Below are positions 33,790 to 45,518 of a DNA stretch of 64,000 nt, in pieces (the first letter of the stretch is position 1; the number at the start of each line of letters is the position of its first letter). Location of the stretch: assembly GCA_016271365.2 (NCBI GenBank), contig CM028129.1, positions 1,003,979,501 through 1,004,043,500 of the forward strand, given 5' to 3'. Source of the DNA: Neoceratodus forsteri. Its lineage: Eukaryota > Chordata > Ceratodontiformes > Ceratodontidae. The notes under the pieces are model-generated. The model was not told the origin of the DNA and searched no databases. It worked only from the letters and a program-made list of their open reading frames with translations. The translations under genes were made by a program, and so were the position numbers.

Positions 33790-34476
33790 ATAATATCCAG
33801 CAACCTCAGGGTAGGGAACCAATGCAATAAGGCAGTGGGAAAGGCACATTGAATGCTGGCATGCATAGGGAGGGGCATCACTAGCAGAAGGGGGAGGTAC
33901 TGATGCCTCTTTACAAAGCCATGGTGAGACTGCACTTAGAGAATGGGGTACAGTTCTGGAGACTGCACCTATGCAAGGACATAGAGGACATGGAGAAAGT
34001 TCAGAGAAGAGCGACCACACTGGTGCAGGGTATGCAGGGGAACCATATGAGTAGAGGTGTAAGGAGCTGGATCTGTACACACTGGAGATCAGGAGGAAGA
34101 GTGGGGACATGACTGAAACTTGTAAATACATAAAAGGGCTCAATAAGGTAAAGGAAGGGAGCTTACTTAAAAAAGAAGGAGGGGGCTAAAACAAGAGGCA
34201 TAGCCTTAGATTAGAGGTTGGAAGACAGAAAGGGACTCTGAGGGGACATTTCTTTATGGAGAGGGTGGTGGAGGCCTGGAACAAACTGCTAGAAAAGGTG
34301 GTGGTGGCCAATTTGGTGGAGGGATTCAAGAGGGCATGGGACAGACATATGGGGTTGGGAAGTGAGGGTATGTGTAGGGTCAGTGACAGGGGTTATGTGT
34401 AAGGGGAGGGCAGGGGCAGACTTGATGGGCAATGGGTCCTTATTTGCCAGCATGATTCTATGATTCTGATTCTATG
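33790..34476 (+). mobile_element. CR1-like LINE 3' fragment, plus strand
   Basis: It encodes PLYKAMVRLHLENGVQFWRLHLCKDIEDMEKVQRRA in short blocks (33903-34020), then the downstream coding region. The tail ends gcagacttgatgggcaatgggtccttatttgccagc with (GATTCTAT) repeats to 34476. The copy lies inside the L1/Tx1 insertion. Confidence 0.75.
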
Positions 34477-34479
34477 ATC

Positions 34480-37255
34480 TCACAAAATGTGAGTTGTACC
34501 GCCCCATCTCCCTACTGTTAGTAGATTTGAAGCTGTTTACATCTATTTTGGCCCACAGGCTACAGGGGATGGAGGGAGGCCTAGTCCACCTGGATCATAC
34601 AGGATCTATTAAGGGGTGGAGCCTACATGACAATATCCGGTGCTTCCTTAATGTCCTCTCATCCTTGCAAGTAGTGCCATAACTCCAAATTGTCATCTCA
34701 GTGGATGCTGAAAATGCATTCAACTGGGTGGACTAGGCCTTCCTGCAGCACACACTTTTAGCCATGGGATTTGGGCCACAGTTCAAGCAATGTTTAGATA
34801 TTCTTTATGATTCCCCAGAAGCAGCTGTCAGGGTGAATGGTATCCTGTGAGTTTGGTGACTGCGACTGGGTGCCTACCGAAATGGTGACTCAAACACGGT
34901 GGCTTACACAACAGCAATGAGGGAGGGAGGGCGAGTGGATGGGGGGTGTGTGAACATAGGAACATCCTGTCACTACATGTATACGTATCTGGGGGGGAGT
35001 AGCATGCTGAGCATGGAGTGGGATGGGAGGGAGGGATTGTGAGGGGTGGTGCCATGGTGAGATGCCAAGCTGCTCCCATGGCATGATGGGTGGGTTCAGG
35101 GCTGGGGCATGAATGGTGCTGGGTTTGGGTCTGGGTGCAGGTGCCTTTTGTTGCACCTGGACTGACATTTTTTGGGGGGGGGTTGCACCCCTCCCTGACA
35201 TGCACACCCCTGGAGTTGAAAATCCTTAAGTAGGGGGGTGTTGGGGGCACATTTAAAATCTAAGTCCCCAGTGCCCTTTTGCTGTGTGCCGGGGACTGCA
35301 CTACCAAAATATTTTTTAGACGATTTCCATTCACCCAAGTGGCAATCACCATTATCACATGAATCCAGGGTGAATTAGTTTATATCTCCTGGTTCCCATT
35401 ACAGTGTGGCACAAGGTAGGGATGCCCCTTGTCCCCACTGTTATTTTCCCTCTGCATCGAGTCCCTGGCTGTGGCGGTGAGACAACATCCAGTCATTCAG
35501 GGTATCAGAGTAGGATAGGCGGACCAAAAAAATAGGCCTATATGCTGATGACTCTATTTTTTTTTCTAAGAGACTCGAAGGTTTTGACCCCTGCCCTTTG
35601 TAGAGAGTTGAAAATAACTGGAGGGAGACATTGGGATATAAACTGAATTACCATAAATCAGAGACACTACTGGTCTCAGGATACTGCCCTGCTCATTTTT
35701 ATAATATCTTTCCCTTTAAATGAGTTCCATACAACACCATCCAATACCTAGGGGTAACAATAACTCCCCAATTGTTTAAACCTTCATCATAGAAACCCCT
35801 TCTGCCTTCTCCAGGAAATAATGGAAGACTTGAACACTTGGACCCTTCTTCCGCTGTCAATAGGAGGACAGCTGCAATCCTGAAAATGAATATACTACCC
35901 TGGTTACTTTTTTATTTTCATGCCTACCCATAACTCTCCAAAGATCCTTCTGGAAGAAGCTCAAGAGGCTTACACTCAAATTTTTGTGTCAGGGACATAG
36001 GGTGTGAGTGGAGCTTCACACACACATCCCTACCCAGGGAACAGGGGGACATGAGGCTACCAAATTTTGAATGCTATTACTTAGCGACTTAGTCAGTGCA
36101 ACTAGTAGCCATGGTAAAACAAAAAGTCAAAATTGGCTCTTACAATTTAGATAATAGGAATACTCTGCCAGGGCCACTTTACACGCTGCCCTTCTTGCAC
36201 TGGACTCTGGACCCCAGATGCACCAGCTTGGTAATCCCTGGATCAGATCCTCTATAAGAATTCTATTATAGCTCTGTAACCTTACCTAGATGCAGAAGAG
36301 GCAAAACTCACTTATAATAATTATAGGGGACCTGGATTTCCTGCAGGGTGCGTGGGTGGGAGGGACTCAGCCTTTTGACGCTGGAATAAGAGAGGTCTCA
36401 TCACCTGTTCTCAGTTTCTCTCAGGAGGAGACTACTTTTCATTTGCAGATGTCAAGAGTAAGTTTAAACTTTGTAATAGGGACCATTTTTGGTTCCTTTA
36501 GGTGAGTCATTATATCCTATCGAGATAACAAAGCACCACTGTCACGGAACCTCTCCAAGTTAGAAGACTGCCTCCATTGGGCAGTCTATCTGCAGGACCA
36601 TGGTAGGTCAGTCTCCATTATTTACAAAACCCTTTTGGCCACAGGGTGCCATACAATAGACAAAGTGAGGCAGGGCTGGGAAACAGAAGTTGGTCACCCC
36701 TTCACAGATGCTGACTGGATCCAGATTCTGGACAGAGGGTGGAAGGGTTACTACCTCCCCTGGGTGGAGAGAATATAGGGGGAAGATCTTAATTCAGTTT
36801 TTTCACACCCCTGCCATTACAGGTCATTTTAATGTGCACAATTTGAATATGTGTTGGATGGGGGTGTCCAGCAAAGGGAACCCACTAGCACATATTCTGG
36901 AGTTGCCCCTACTGTACCTCAAGGTTTTAGGGATCACCTCCAGGCTGAATTAGAAACTATTTGGAATATCCCTATCCCCCTTCAATATGAAGTGCTGGTG
37001 CTAAGCCTAGTCCTGCCAGAGTTAAAGAAGCAGAAATATAGGGAAGTATTTCATGCACTTTGCCTTATGGCAGTAAAAGCCATCACTTGCTACTGGCTCT
37101 CAGTTACCATACCCACTGTCCCTGAATGGCAGGTCAAAGCACAACACATACCAGATATGGAGAAGATTACAGCAGAGTTCAGACTCAATATAGAAAAGTA
37201 CCTTCACAAGTGGGAAAATGGGAAACATTCAGAACCCCAAGCTAAACCTTAAAAG
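34480..37255 (+). pseudogene. L1/Tx1-like reverse transcriptase and C terminus
   Basis: YRPISLLLVDLKLFTSILAHRL (34494) opens the RT. Then VISVDAENAFNWVD carries the catalytic-Asp segment. After the nested insertion (34839-35365) come [13 protein letters not shown] and LYADD in other frames near 35530-35560. Then LNTWTLLPLSIGG, KMNILP, FTHTSLPREQG and LPNFECYYLA are characteristic of Tx1/L1 ORF2. The C terminus is open at 36851-37252 and ends HKWENGKHSEPQAKP. There are many stops and shifts, and no endonuclease domain remains in the window. Confidence 0.8.
34839..35365. mobile_element. 527-bp MITE with 10-bp target duplication
   Basis: The direct repeat CAGGGTGAAT flanks it (34829-34838 and 35366-35375), and removing it rejoins the RT frame (AAVRVN|ELV). 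Ends are imperfect inverted repeats: ggtatcctgtgagtttggtgac against gattcatgtgataatggtgat. Duplications of 9-10 bp suggest a Mutator-like or related element. Open frames inside, 140 codons at most, come from a G-rich low-complexity body. Confidence 0.65.
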
Positions 37256-37410
37256 TTTCTTACTATTTGAGGGGTTGCTAGCCTACTCTATGATTCTAGA
37301 CTACCTAATATTAAATGACAGACACAGCTAATGTTACAGTTCATGTTCTTATTTTATTGTTATTTTTTGCTGCTTAAGCCTATTTTCTACTGAATTTTCA
37401 AAACATCTTA

Positions 37411-37717
37411 GACCCTGTCCACACTTGCGGTCTTTTAACGTTACCAGCAGTTGGTAACGTTACAAGAACGGTAATCACGGATTGCGTCCACACTGTAGCA
37501 CAGTAAAACTGTGCTACAGAAACTGTTTAAAAAACTGTGCTAAAACCCTGACCACAGCAGGGTTTTAGCACAGTTTCAGATGAACACAGTTGGGAACTTG
37601 AGGAGGCAAGCACAGTGTCAGAGCGGAGTGTGGATGCTGTGACAACCATGCTCAAACACAAAAGATCAAAATGTTTGGAAAAACAATTTGAATATGCAGG
37701 TCAGTGTGGACAGGGTC
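37411..37717. mobile_element. MITE with 16-bp terminal inverted repeats
   Basis: Ends GACCCTGTCCACACTTG and CAGTGTGGACAGGGTC are perfect inverted repeats over about 16 bases; a TA dinucleotide flanks both sides. It also holds an internal palindrome (gctaaaaccctgaccacagcagggttttagc at 37530-37560). A TA target suggests Tc1/mariner; TTA/TAG would suit Harbinger. It is in the 3' UTR of the L1/Tx1 copy. Confidence 0.78.
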
Positions 37718-38804
37718 TAGTACACAATTCATTGACATAACCTTGACTGGCAATAGTCTGACTCTTGACAATACCAGGAAATTAACCCACCTTGGATACT
37801 TTACAGTTGTCAATGGACCTGCAAAATACTGGACTTCAAGCAAGTTATAGTTCTCTATCTGTGGTATACCTTGCATAATGCCTCTTTGTTTATATGGCTG
37901 TATCACTCTGTTACAGGGTTAGGTAAGATCCTGTCCCATTTGTTATGCAGAGAGTTAAAATCAAGGATCTATTTTGTCCTGTCCTATTCTACCACTGGTC
38001 TGTCTCTTGCCTATCTGATTGTGCAATCAAATTTTCTTTTGTCACCGAGGAACTGTCCACTCTGATGGTCCCACAAATTTTCCTTGTTATCTCCCTTCCT
38101 TTACTTGTTTCTATTCTTTCTTTCTCCCCTTGCTTCTCTCTGGTTAAAAAATATTTGTGAATATGTGCAACTGGGATCCCTTGGTTTGCAATCATATATA
38201 CCTATATTGTTGAAATGATTGCAGAAAGCTATTTGGGTTTCTTAAAAAGAGGATTTGTAATGCAGGGGGTTGACCATGAGATGTATTTTGATCTCCACAA
38301 ACTTGTTCACAGAAGTGTCTACAGGAGAACAGCTCTGGGACAGAATGTTATACTTTATTGCACTTGCTAAGACTAGATGTATCTTCAGGCAGTCACAGGA
38401 AGGAAAGTGCCAATGTTTTGAGACATTTTGTGAAAAGCGGAAGATGTAAATTACAACCACAGGATACAGAGTTTAAACTGCCAGAAAAAGACATCATATA
38501 TAAAAAGAGCAATGTTTTGTTTTGGGAAAGATAAGATTTAAACTGAGAGAGAGACTCAGATGAAGGATTTTTGTTTGTACTGCATTTAAGAAGCGATATC
38601 CTGTGCAATTTTATTTTTGCTGCTTTATTGATATTGATAATAAAACGCTACTTGCAAATTTTATAACTTCTCCTGGTTTGCCTATGTTACTTCCTGACAT
38701 ATGCTTCTACAACACGCTGATGTATCAAGTTGTCTTTTACTCACTGTACTGCACTTTGATTTCTCAATACTTGAAGTTACCAAAGGAAAAAAAAAAGGAA
38801 AAGC
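37718..38804 (+). other. 3' UTR-like region of the L1/Tx1 copy; possible LTR-like segment
   Basis: Mostly non-coding. 38257-38697 has a TATA-like tatataaaaaga (38497) and AATAAA (38639) and ends CCTGACA, so a solo LTR is possible, but there is no clear target duplication. It ends in the A-rich tail at 38781-38804. Confidence 0.35.
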
Positions 38805-39890
38805 AACAGTTGAGTCCTTCAAGTACCTTGGTGTGTGACTTGACAGAAAGCTTGACTTCTCAGTCCACATTGATGCCACCCATGCAAAACTCTTTCCCGA
38901 ACTCAGTGTCCTGTACTAAAACAAAGATTGCTTATCCCTGCCGGTCCACAGAGAGCTTGTTCCAAAATGGTGCTCCATGTCTTTGACTATGCGGATGTGG
39001 TCTATGACACCATCCCATCTACTTCCAGTGCCAGATTGGACAACCTCTGTAACTTCTTCTGCCACTGTGCTACAAACTCACTCTTTCATACCCACTGTTG
39101 CTCTCTCTAGTCCTCCATATCCATCTTCCTTCTACCCTCATGTCACCAGGCTCACTGTTCCTCATCATATAAAAATACTGGTTTGGTTCCCTTCCCTCTT
39201 ACCTCTTCTCTTTCCTCCCCAAATCCCCCCCGGCTCCTGTTCCCTCCATTCAAGGGACCATCACACTTTTGTCCACTCCTCACCCCACTCCTCTGCTGGG
39301 CAATCTGCCTTCTCCTATCAGCTTCCCTCACTCTGGAACCAATTTTCCTCCTCACTTCACCTTTTCTACTCCCATTGCTCCTTCAGGCACTAGTTGAAAC
39401 TCCAGCCCCCCCCCGGTACCTGTTACCCTCCCTTGTGACACCTCCCTGGCCTGAGCTTTACCACTCTTGGTAAGACAGCCAGATGTGTCCCTACTACCTG
39501 ACTCTGGTTTCACTTCTGCACTATCCTATTCTTCCCTCCACGTGATGCCAGCATAAACAGTCCTGTACAGCTATCTCCCCTGTTGTCAGTATTGTCTTTT
39601 CTTACCATGTATTGCTGCACTTGTCTAGGTGTTTATTTATTGAACTGTGATTACACTTTATTCTGTTCACCAACTATTTCATAGTTATCTAATTTTGTGC
39701 CACTTTATTTTAGCAAATGTTGTCTACTGAGTTGTTATTGAGCCTTGTACTTCTGTTCTTCCACTGTTCCTGTCCCCCGGATTGCACATGGAAATTAGCT
39801 TTGAATAAGTGGTCTTCTCCTGGTTGCCAATTTTCAACAAAAAAAAAAAAGTAAATAACTAAATGAATAAACAGATAATTATTTAAAAAG
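38805..39890 (+). pseudogene. L2 copy 3, C-terminal ORF and 3' end
   Basis: SFKYLGV, KLDFSVHIDATHAKLF, FDYADVVYD and the sequence after it (SARLDNLCNFF, LWNQFSSSL) are the L2 ORF2 C-terminal region, in several frames. After the ORF the 3' UTR runs to an A-rich end at 39836-39890 with (AAATGAATA)-like repeats. It rejoins the 5' part at 31793. Confidence 0.75.
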
Positions 39891-41170
39891 TTTCCCTGTT
39901 GGGGATTGTGATGTCATCACAAACCTAGGGTGTGTAAAAATATCTTGTTTTCAAGCTTCTCATATATTATACTACAGTAATTATAAATATGCTTTGGGTC
40001 TAGATTTAATTATCAGTAATAAGTGTGTATTATCTGGTGGTACATGACAGCAAAAGTAAGGAGCTGGGCCCTGTACACAAATGCAGTGTGGGGCACTAAG
40101 TGTTCACTGCAACCTGTTAACATCACACACTACTTTGCAACCCTTGTAAGCTATGCTCAATGGTGCCTGCATGGTCTCAACATGCCCAGGGGACCTCAGT
40201 AATTTGGAACATCTCTAGAAATAGTTGTTGTGGCTCTGTACAGTTTTTCTGATAAAACATATTCATTAAGTAAATAAATAGGTCAAAATAACTTGCACTG
40301 TGCCCTGTCTTATCTGCAAAGCAAACTTAACAACTGTGTGTTTACTGGGGATGACTCCGTGAAGCAGTCTTCCCAGTCTCAGCCAAAATTAATCTAAATA
40401 AAGCACTGCCTGTGCTTGGGTTAGCCACTCTCGGACCACTGCTGCTGCCGGATTTGTTCCCCAACATCACATATAGGGCTAGGCAGCAGGAAGGCAAGGC
40501 ATTCAATTTTTGTAAGGGCTTTGGCTTTGCTCCAGCAATTGAGAAGTCCCCAGCTCACCAAAAAGGTTTTTTCTGTAACTCATTAAACTAGTTCAGGTCA
40601 GAACCACTATGGCTGCTAATACATTAACTTGATAAGGGTGTTTCATGGGCTTAAATGTAAAAATGAATTGCTGTAAGAAGCTTTGTGTGTAACTTTCATT
40701 TTTGGTAAAGTCAGATCATTTATCTGGTTGATCCTGTGTTTCCCATGTGTTTAAAGTGTGAGCAGCGAGTGCGTCTTGTACTATGTGGGGAAGAAGAGGG
40801 AGCTCCGCACTAAGGCCTTTCAGTCATGGTAGAAGAAATGGTGCAGAGAGGAGAGGAGATGTATGGCTACAGTATAGACTGAGGGCCAACCTAGAAGGAT
40901 AAGAGCCTATACTGAGGTGAATGCCAGCTTCCATTAAGGAGGGAAGCATAGTCATCAGTGCACATTTTAAATGTTACTTTGATGGACATTTAAAGTAGCT
41001 GAGGGGGGTCATGGAACAGTTGGTGGAGGCAGAAAGTGGGCCACCAGAGGCTGAGATAGAGAGTAGGGAGATCCCAAGCAGGGGGTTAGCAAAGGAGGAG
41101 GGGAGGCAGTCAAAAAAGAAAGGTGTGAGGAAGGAGAAACAATTGGAAAAAGGAGAAAGTGACAAAAAGA
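39890..41170. other. No gene recognised
   Basis: Non-coding DNA. 40740-41170 may be the upstream part of the CR1 copy that follows. I see no LTR, SINE or MITE ends. Confidence 0.4.
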
Positions 41171-43165
41171 AAGCTGAGGGATGTCAAAATGGTGCAAGGT
41201 CTGCATCAGAAGCCCTATGAGAGGAAACTGAATGAGTTTAATATGTACACCCTGGAGGAGAGGAGGGAGAGTTGCCATATGATGGAGCCCTTTAAATAGC
41301 TCATGGGGGTTAATAAGGTATGGAAGGGAGGTAGGTTTCAGAGAAAAAGGTGCTGTAAAACAAGGGGCCATGAAATGAAACTAGAAGGAGGTAGATTCAG
41401 GAAAGATGTGAGGAAGTACTTCTTCACAGAAAGGCAGGTGCATTCCTAGTGTAACCCCCACCCAGGTATGTCATTTCTATCTGACAGCTCTACGAGGTGG
41501 GCTGGGTTTGGGGAGGAATATGTCACTTGGCACATTGGCTAGGTTTGGCTACTCTGCACAGGGGCACCCAAGTAACTCCGGACAAAGGAAGCAATAACTG
41601 TAATGTCCAATACCAGAAGTAGGATTCTAAAAGTGTGGCTTTTATTCACATCCAACAGAATAAACAAAGCATAGATGGACCCCCATGGGGCTACACTCCT
41701 GGTAATGCAAATTTAAGGAGACCAGAACATATCCTCATCACTTTAGCCCTCAGGCTCTGGAACACAATTGGCACACAGCCTGAACTTGTATGCCGCTCTG
41801 GGTTTTCCCTGGCTTGGCTCCCTTGCCAGCCACTTAGACACTTTCCATATAGCATGGAAACAATTACTGGTGGCTCCCTAAACCACCTATGAGCACTTCT
41901 GCTCTATAAGGGAATCTTCCTCATCAATCCCACGTCTGGGTACTTTCCTCAGGCATTAGCCAAGTACCTAAGAGAAAGCAACAGGTGTCCCAGAGCAAAT
42001 CCGTAGAGGTGAATTTGGTTACTACTGATGGGAGGGGTCTCCCACCTCTCACTCCAATTCATATCCGGACATTTCTCTGGACTGTAAACACCTCATCCTT
42101 TAAAACACTTTGCTGTGTAGATTCTTTTTAAATGTATTCACATTCAATCTACTGTCTTTACATCCCATTTGTGCTGAACTTGAACATAAATAAGTGGCTT
42201 TGTCCATTACTCTAGACCCCTCCCACAGAGTTAAGCAGTCCAATCCCCACATCTTCCAAACTGTACTTGGCTGTCTTTTCCTGACCCCACAGTAACAGTC
42301 ACTTTAGTTTCATCTTGATTCAGGTGAAAACACATTGGCCCTTTAGCAGAGCTAACTCACCCTTCAATTGCAGGTGCCCCACAGGCATTTCCTCCACAAG
42401 GAACTCTCTTCCTGAGCTTCTGGTGCCTCAGCACGAACTTAAACTAGGCAGCTTCTTTTCCTTAGCCGGACCAAGGGGGGTTGCCCCTGGAAGCAGGGTG
42501 ATACCTTCCCCCCATCCACAAAGGGATGGGGTCCTGAACCATTGAAAGCGGTCTCCACCACTTCAATATGCTCTTCTTGTGTTCCTCATAAGGTGAGAAC
42601 ACACACCTAAAACAACAAAAGTAGCTCTTTGACAGAGCTTAGAGCTCTGAGGGCCTGCTTATAGCAGAGCAGAGCACCTCTTTCAGACTGCCATCTTCTA
42701 CTGAACTAACTTCAAAATCCCCAACGTTCTACTCTAACCTCCAACTGCAACATTCCAGTGCGGCTTATGCAGCTGCGACAGTTCTAAATGATGTCATCCC
42801 TCAGTCTCAGCTGAGAATGAGAACAGAGTGAGACAGTGTGAAATCCATTTAGCTGGAGTTTCACAAGCTGCCTTCCCTGCCTGCCACTAGGTCTTACTGG
42901 GATTCTAGTAACCCCGGGTAACAGGGGGGTTACACTAGAACAGTCTTCCATGGGAGACAGTGGCGGTGGAACCAATGGTGGGTTTCAAAAATGCCTCAGA
43001 TAGGCACAAAAGAAACCATTGGAGGATGGAAAGGGATGGAAGAGAAAGTGCTGTAGATCAAGCTGGGTCTCCAGCAAAACTGATTTTGACTGAAAATGGG
43101 CAGACTAGATGGGCCCAGTGGTTATTATCTGCCATCAATTTCTATGTTTCTATGAATGACAGGTT
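41170..43165 (+). mobile_element. CR1-like LINE 3' end, split by a solo LTR
   Basis: Coding traces: NEFNMYTLEERRESCHMM, HEMKLEGGRFRKDVRKYFFTERQ (41230-41440), then after the LTR the C terminus VGFKNASDRHKRNHW and ARWAQWLLSA in broken frame (42960-43120). It ends in the tail gcagactagatgggcccagtggttattatctgccatc at 43100-43165. The LTR at 41450-42934 lies exactly between two halves of the motif cctag|aacagtcttcc. Confidence 0.85.
41450..42934 (-). mobile_element. Solo LTR, Gypsy type
   Basis: It begins TGTAACCCCC (plus 41450) and ends GGGGGGTTACA (42934), so the ends are themselves inverted. The CTAG duplication flanks it (41446-41449, 42935-42938), a 4-bp target typical of Gypsy elements. 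A reverse TTTATT at about 41640 would be the poly(A) signal of a minus-strand LTR, and the TGTAACCCCC start matches the 5' LTR at 7031. Length 1485 bp against 1352 there. Internal open frames are not genes. Confidence 0.8.
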
Positions 43166-44480
43166 AGGCAATTCAAATGGATAAAGTTTAAAATTATTAA
43201 TATGCACATTGTCAGCTGGCCTGGTGGTGCTGAGAGCTGAGGTGCTGGACACCTGACCTTGCACTATGCGGGTGACCCATGTTCGGGAATGAGCATGGGC
43301 CACCGGGGGTTGGCAGGGGAGGAGAAGGATTGAGCATCTGAGGGACTGCTCTCCTTCTCTGGGGAAGGGGCCACCAGCAGTCGATGCTCAACTGGCCTCT
43401 AGCGGTAGCTGGGGGACAGCACACTGATGCTCAGAAAAGGGAAGAGAGGAAGCAGATGCTTGGAGGAGCGCGTGCGGATGTGTGCACACTCTCTCCATAG
43501 GGTGTCACTGCATGCCTCCTCTCTTAAGGGGATCAAATGAAGGAAAGAGAGTCCTGGGTGTGGCAAGATGAAAGTCAATCCCCGAAGGCTCCACTCCCAT
43601 GAATAACAGTAACCTCCACACCAGATCTGTTTTGGTGGGTTGAGGGTTCCCTGCTGCCCCACCATGGGGGCAAGCCATGGAGGAAGTGGAAGGTAAGCTG
43701 CGAGTGGGGAATGGGGCTGGGGGATCAGGCATGATAGTGTGTCACCCGGGAGGAGGATAAAGAAATTAACTGCAAAAAAAATATGCACATTGTCAATACT
43801 GTTAAACTGTGTGGTAGAAATAATTAATGTTGTACTATGCTACACAGACATGATAATCAAATCAGTAATAATATATGCATTGAGGAAGGCTGAAAAAATC
43901 AAAGAGAACATGTGTGCAGGAATATACTACTCATAGAATCGTGACACCATGATAGGTACATACTGTATGAATTAGCTGCATTGTGATGGTACCAAGCTGT
44001 ATACCAAAGCTGAGTAAGCTACAATATGGGATTTTATTTATTTTTGTTTTATTTTTAATAGTCCAGATATTGTCTACCCAGTAATGACAGATAGCCAAGG
44101 ATGCTTTTTACAATTTGCAACCTTTTCTTTTTTTTTAAATTCATTTTTGGAAAATTACTTGTAATGGGACTGCAATTGTTCAACCAAATAACTTTTGGTT
44201 TGGAGGACAGAAGGAGGTGGAAGGGACAGTGTTGTAGATCAAGTTGGGTCTGTAGCAAAGAGAACATACAGTAATTAAATACAGGCAGACTAGATGGGCC
44301 CAGCAGTCATTATCTGCCATCAGTTTCTAGGTTTCTATGTATGACAGGTCATGTGACTCAAATGGCTACAGTGTAAAATTATTAATATGTGCAACGTTGA
44401 TACTGTAAACTGTGTGGCACACATAATTCATGTTGTACTATGCTACACAAACATGATAATCAAATGGGTAATAGAGGATA
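43000..44480. repeat. Local duplication: two copies of a CR1 end with its flank
   Basis: 43000-43214 plus 43796-43930 matches 44220-44480. The two share gcagactagatgggcccag...tctatg and then aaaattattaatatg...caatactgttaaactgtgtgg, tactatgctacaca, acatgataatcaaat. The second copy lacks the SINE, so it shows the empty site. The repeat spacing (minus the SINE) is about 0.6 kb. Confidence 0.72.
43215..43780 (+). mobile_element. tRNA-derived SINE, copy 2, intact boundaries
   Basis: The 15-bp target duplication atatgcacattgtca lies at 43200-43214 and 43781-43795, with an A-tract at the 3' end (gcaaaaaaaat). Head: GGCCTGGTGGTGCTGAGAGC (A-box-like), then GGGTGACCCATGTTCGGGAATG (B-box-like), as in tRNA genes. 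The body matches copies 1, 3 and 4. It sits between CR1 and the duplicated flank. Confidence 0.88.
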
Positions 44481-44840
44481 GAGGAGTTGAGACAGCTAGG
44501 AGTTGCAAGCTGAGTGACAGCTGGTCACATGAATTTTCCTGTGGACAGAGTGCAGAGGGATGCCTGGATACCTGCCAGCCATGTACAGTCTGATGTCATG
44601 CCTCTACACAACACTGTAGGTATAAAAACTGATAAGAGAGTATTGTTTTCCTGTTTCCAAAGCTGTTTTCTCTAATACTTGGAGTTATTGCTAGGAATTC
44701 TGAGACAACAGGAGATGTTGTACGTCCATATATAGTTGTCTCATAATCATGTAAAATGGTTGTTAAGTTATCCCCCATACATATGTGTGTGTAGTTTTCT
44801 CTAGGTTCCTTATTCCCACAAAGGTCTATAATAAGGAATA
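43931..44840. repeat. Rest of the duplicated flank and CR1 tail
   Basis: Contains the second CR1-like tail at 44284-44345 and the duplicated flank to 44480. 43931-44220 and 44490-44840 show nothing else recognised. Confidence 0.5.
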
Positions 44841-44853
44841 AGAACCAATAGAA

Positions 44854-45505
44854 TTTTTTTTTACTTTCTTTATGCTCCCTTCTCTGGCCCTTAGGACTCT
44901 CTTCGGTGTGATCTCTCAGACCAATCAACTCCTGCTCTGCCTGAGGTCTCCCTAGACATAGCCTCCATCCTGGGATCTCTCCTCACCCTACTACTGACCC
45001 CCCAACCCCTTCCCCGGCTCTGAGCCCAAGGTGGGACTGCCTACTCCTCTGGTGCTCTATCTAGAATCTAGTAGGGCAGCTGGAGTGGGGAAGAAATTTG
45101 GAGGCTGGCTGGCGTAGACTCAGCATTGAGCATGGGGGCTGTTCACTGGACCCACCTTCGCCTTCCCAGGTGCCAGGGACTTTTTCCTTGTGTCATGTTC
45201 TCAGAGATGCGGATGTGCAATAATACCCAGCACACAACAGGTGTGCTTCTGCACCCATCTGCAGGATATCCACCACCATCTCCATACCCCATGTATGTAC
45301 CCTGCTAGTAGCAATGCTCTCAGTCTCTTCTGGGTGCTTCCGTAAATGCGGGATGCACAACCCACTCTCCCCAGAAATGGACAGTAGTCCATCGAATGCT
45401 CAGTCCTCTCCTCCCTGGCGACCCGAATCCTCTCCCGAACATGGGTCACAGGAGTGGCACGAGGTAAGGCTAGCACCTCAACCCTCAGCACCACCGGGCT
45501 GGCTA
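44854..45505 (-). mobile_element. tRNA-derived SINE, copy 3
   Basis: Minus-strand element with head near 45505 (cccggtggtgctgagggttgagg), then a B-box-like ATGTTCGGGAGAGG, ending in a T-run on the plus strand (44854-44862), the A-tail of the minus copy. A 13-bp duplication AGAACyAATAGAA flanks it (44841-44853 and 45506-45518). The long frame (97 codons) inside is an artefact. Confidence 0.85.
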
Positions 45506-45518
45506 AGAACTAATAGAA

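Larger units (their letters stand above)
31794..38804 (+). mobile_element. L1/Tx1-like LINE, 5' and 3' remains with nested insertions
   Basis: The insertion into L2 copy 3 has AACAGTT on both sides (31787-31793 and 38805-38811) and an A-rich end at 38781-38804, as expected for target-primed insertion. It holds an ORF1-like coiled-coil segment (31989-32325), CR1 and MITE insertions (about 32330-34480), ORF2 RT (34480-37255, with a 527-bp insertion at 34839-35365), and a 3' UTR with a 307-bp MITE at 37411-37717. Confidence 0.75.
28430..39890 (+). mobile_element. L2-type LINE (copy 3), one element opened by a 7-kb insertion
   Basis: The 5' part (28430-31793) and 3' part (38805-39890) belong to the same copy. 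The sequence before 31793 and after 38805 shares AACAGTT, and joining them gives the in-frame L2 motif LETVESFKYLG. The 5' part has the leader, endonuclease and RT; the 3' part has the C-terminal domain and an A-rich tail (39836-39890). A foldback insertion lies at 30774-31078. Numerous stops and shifts show an old copy. Confidence 0.82.

Noticed and set aside
38257..38697. Solo LTR
   Set aside because: TATA and AATAAA are present, but there is no target duplication and the region sits in the L1/Tx1 3' UTR; kept only as a possibility.
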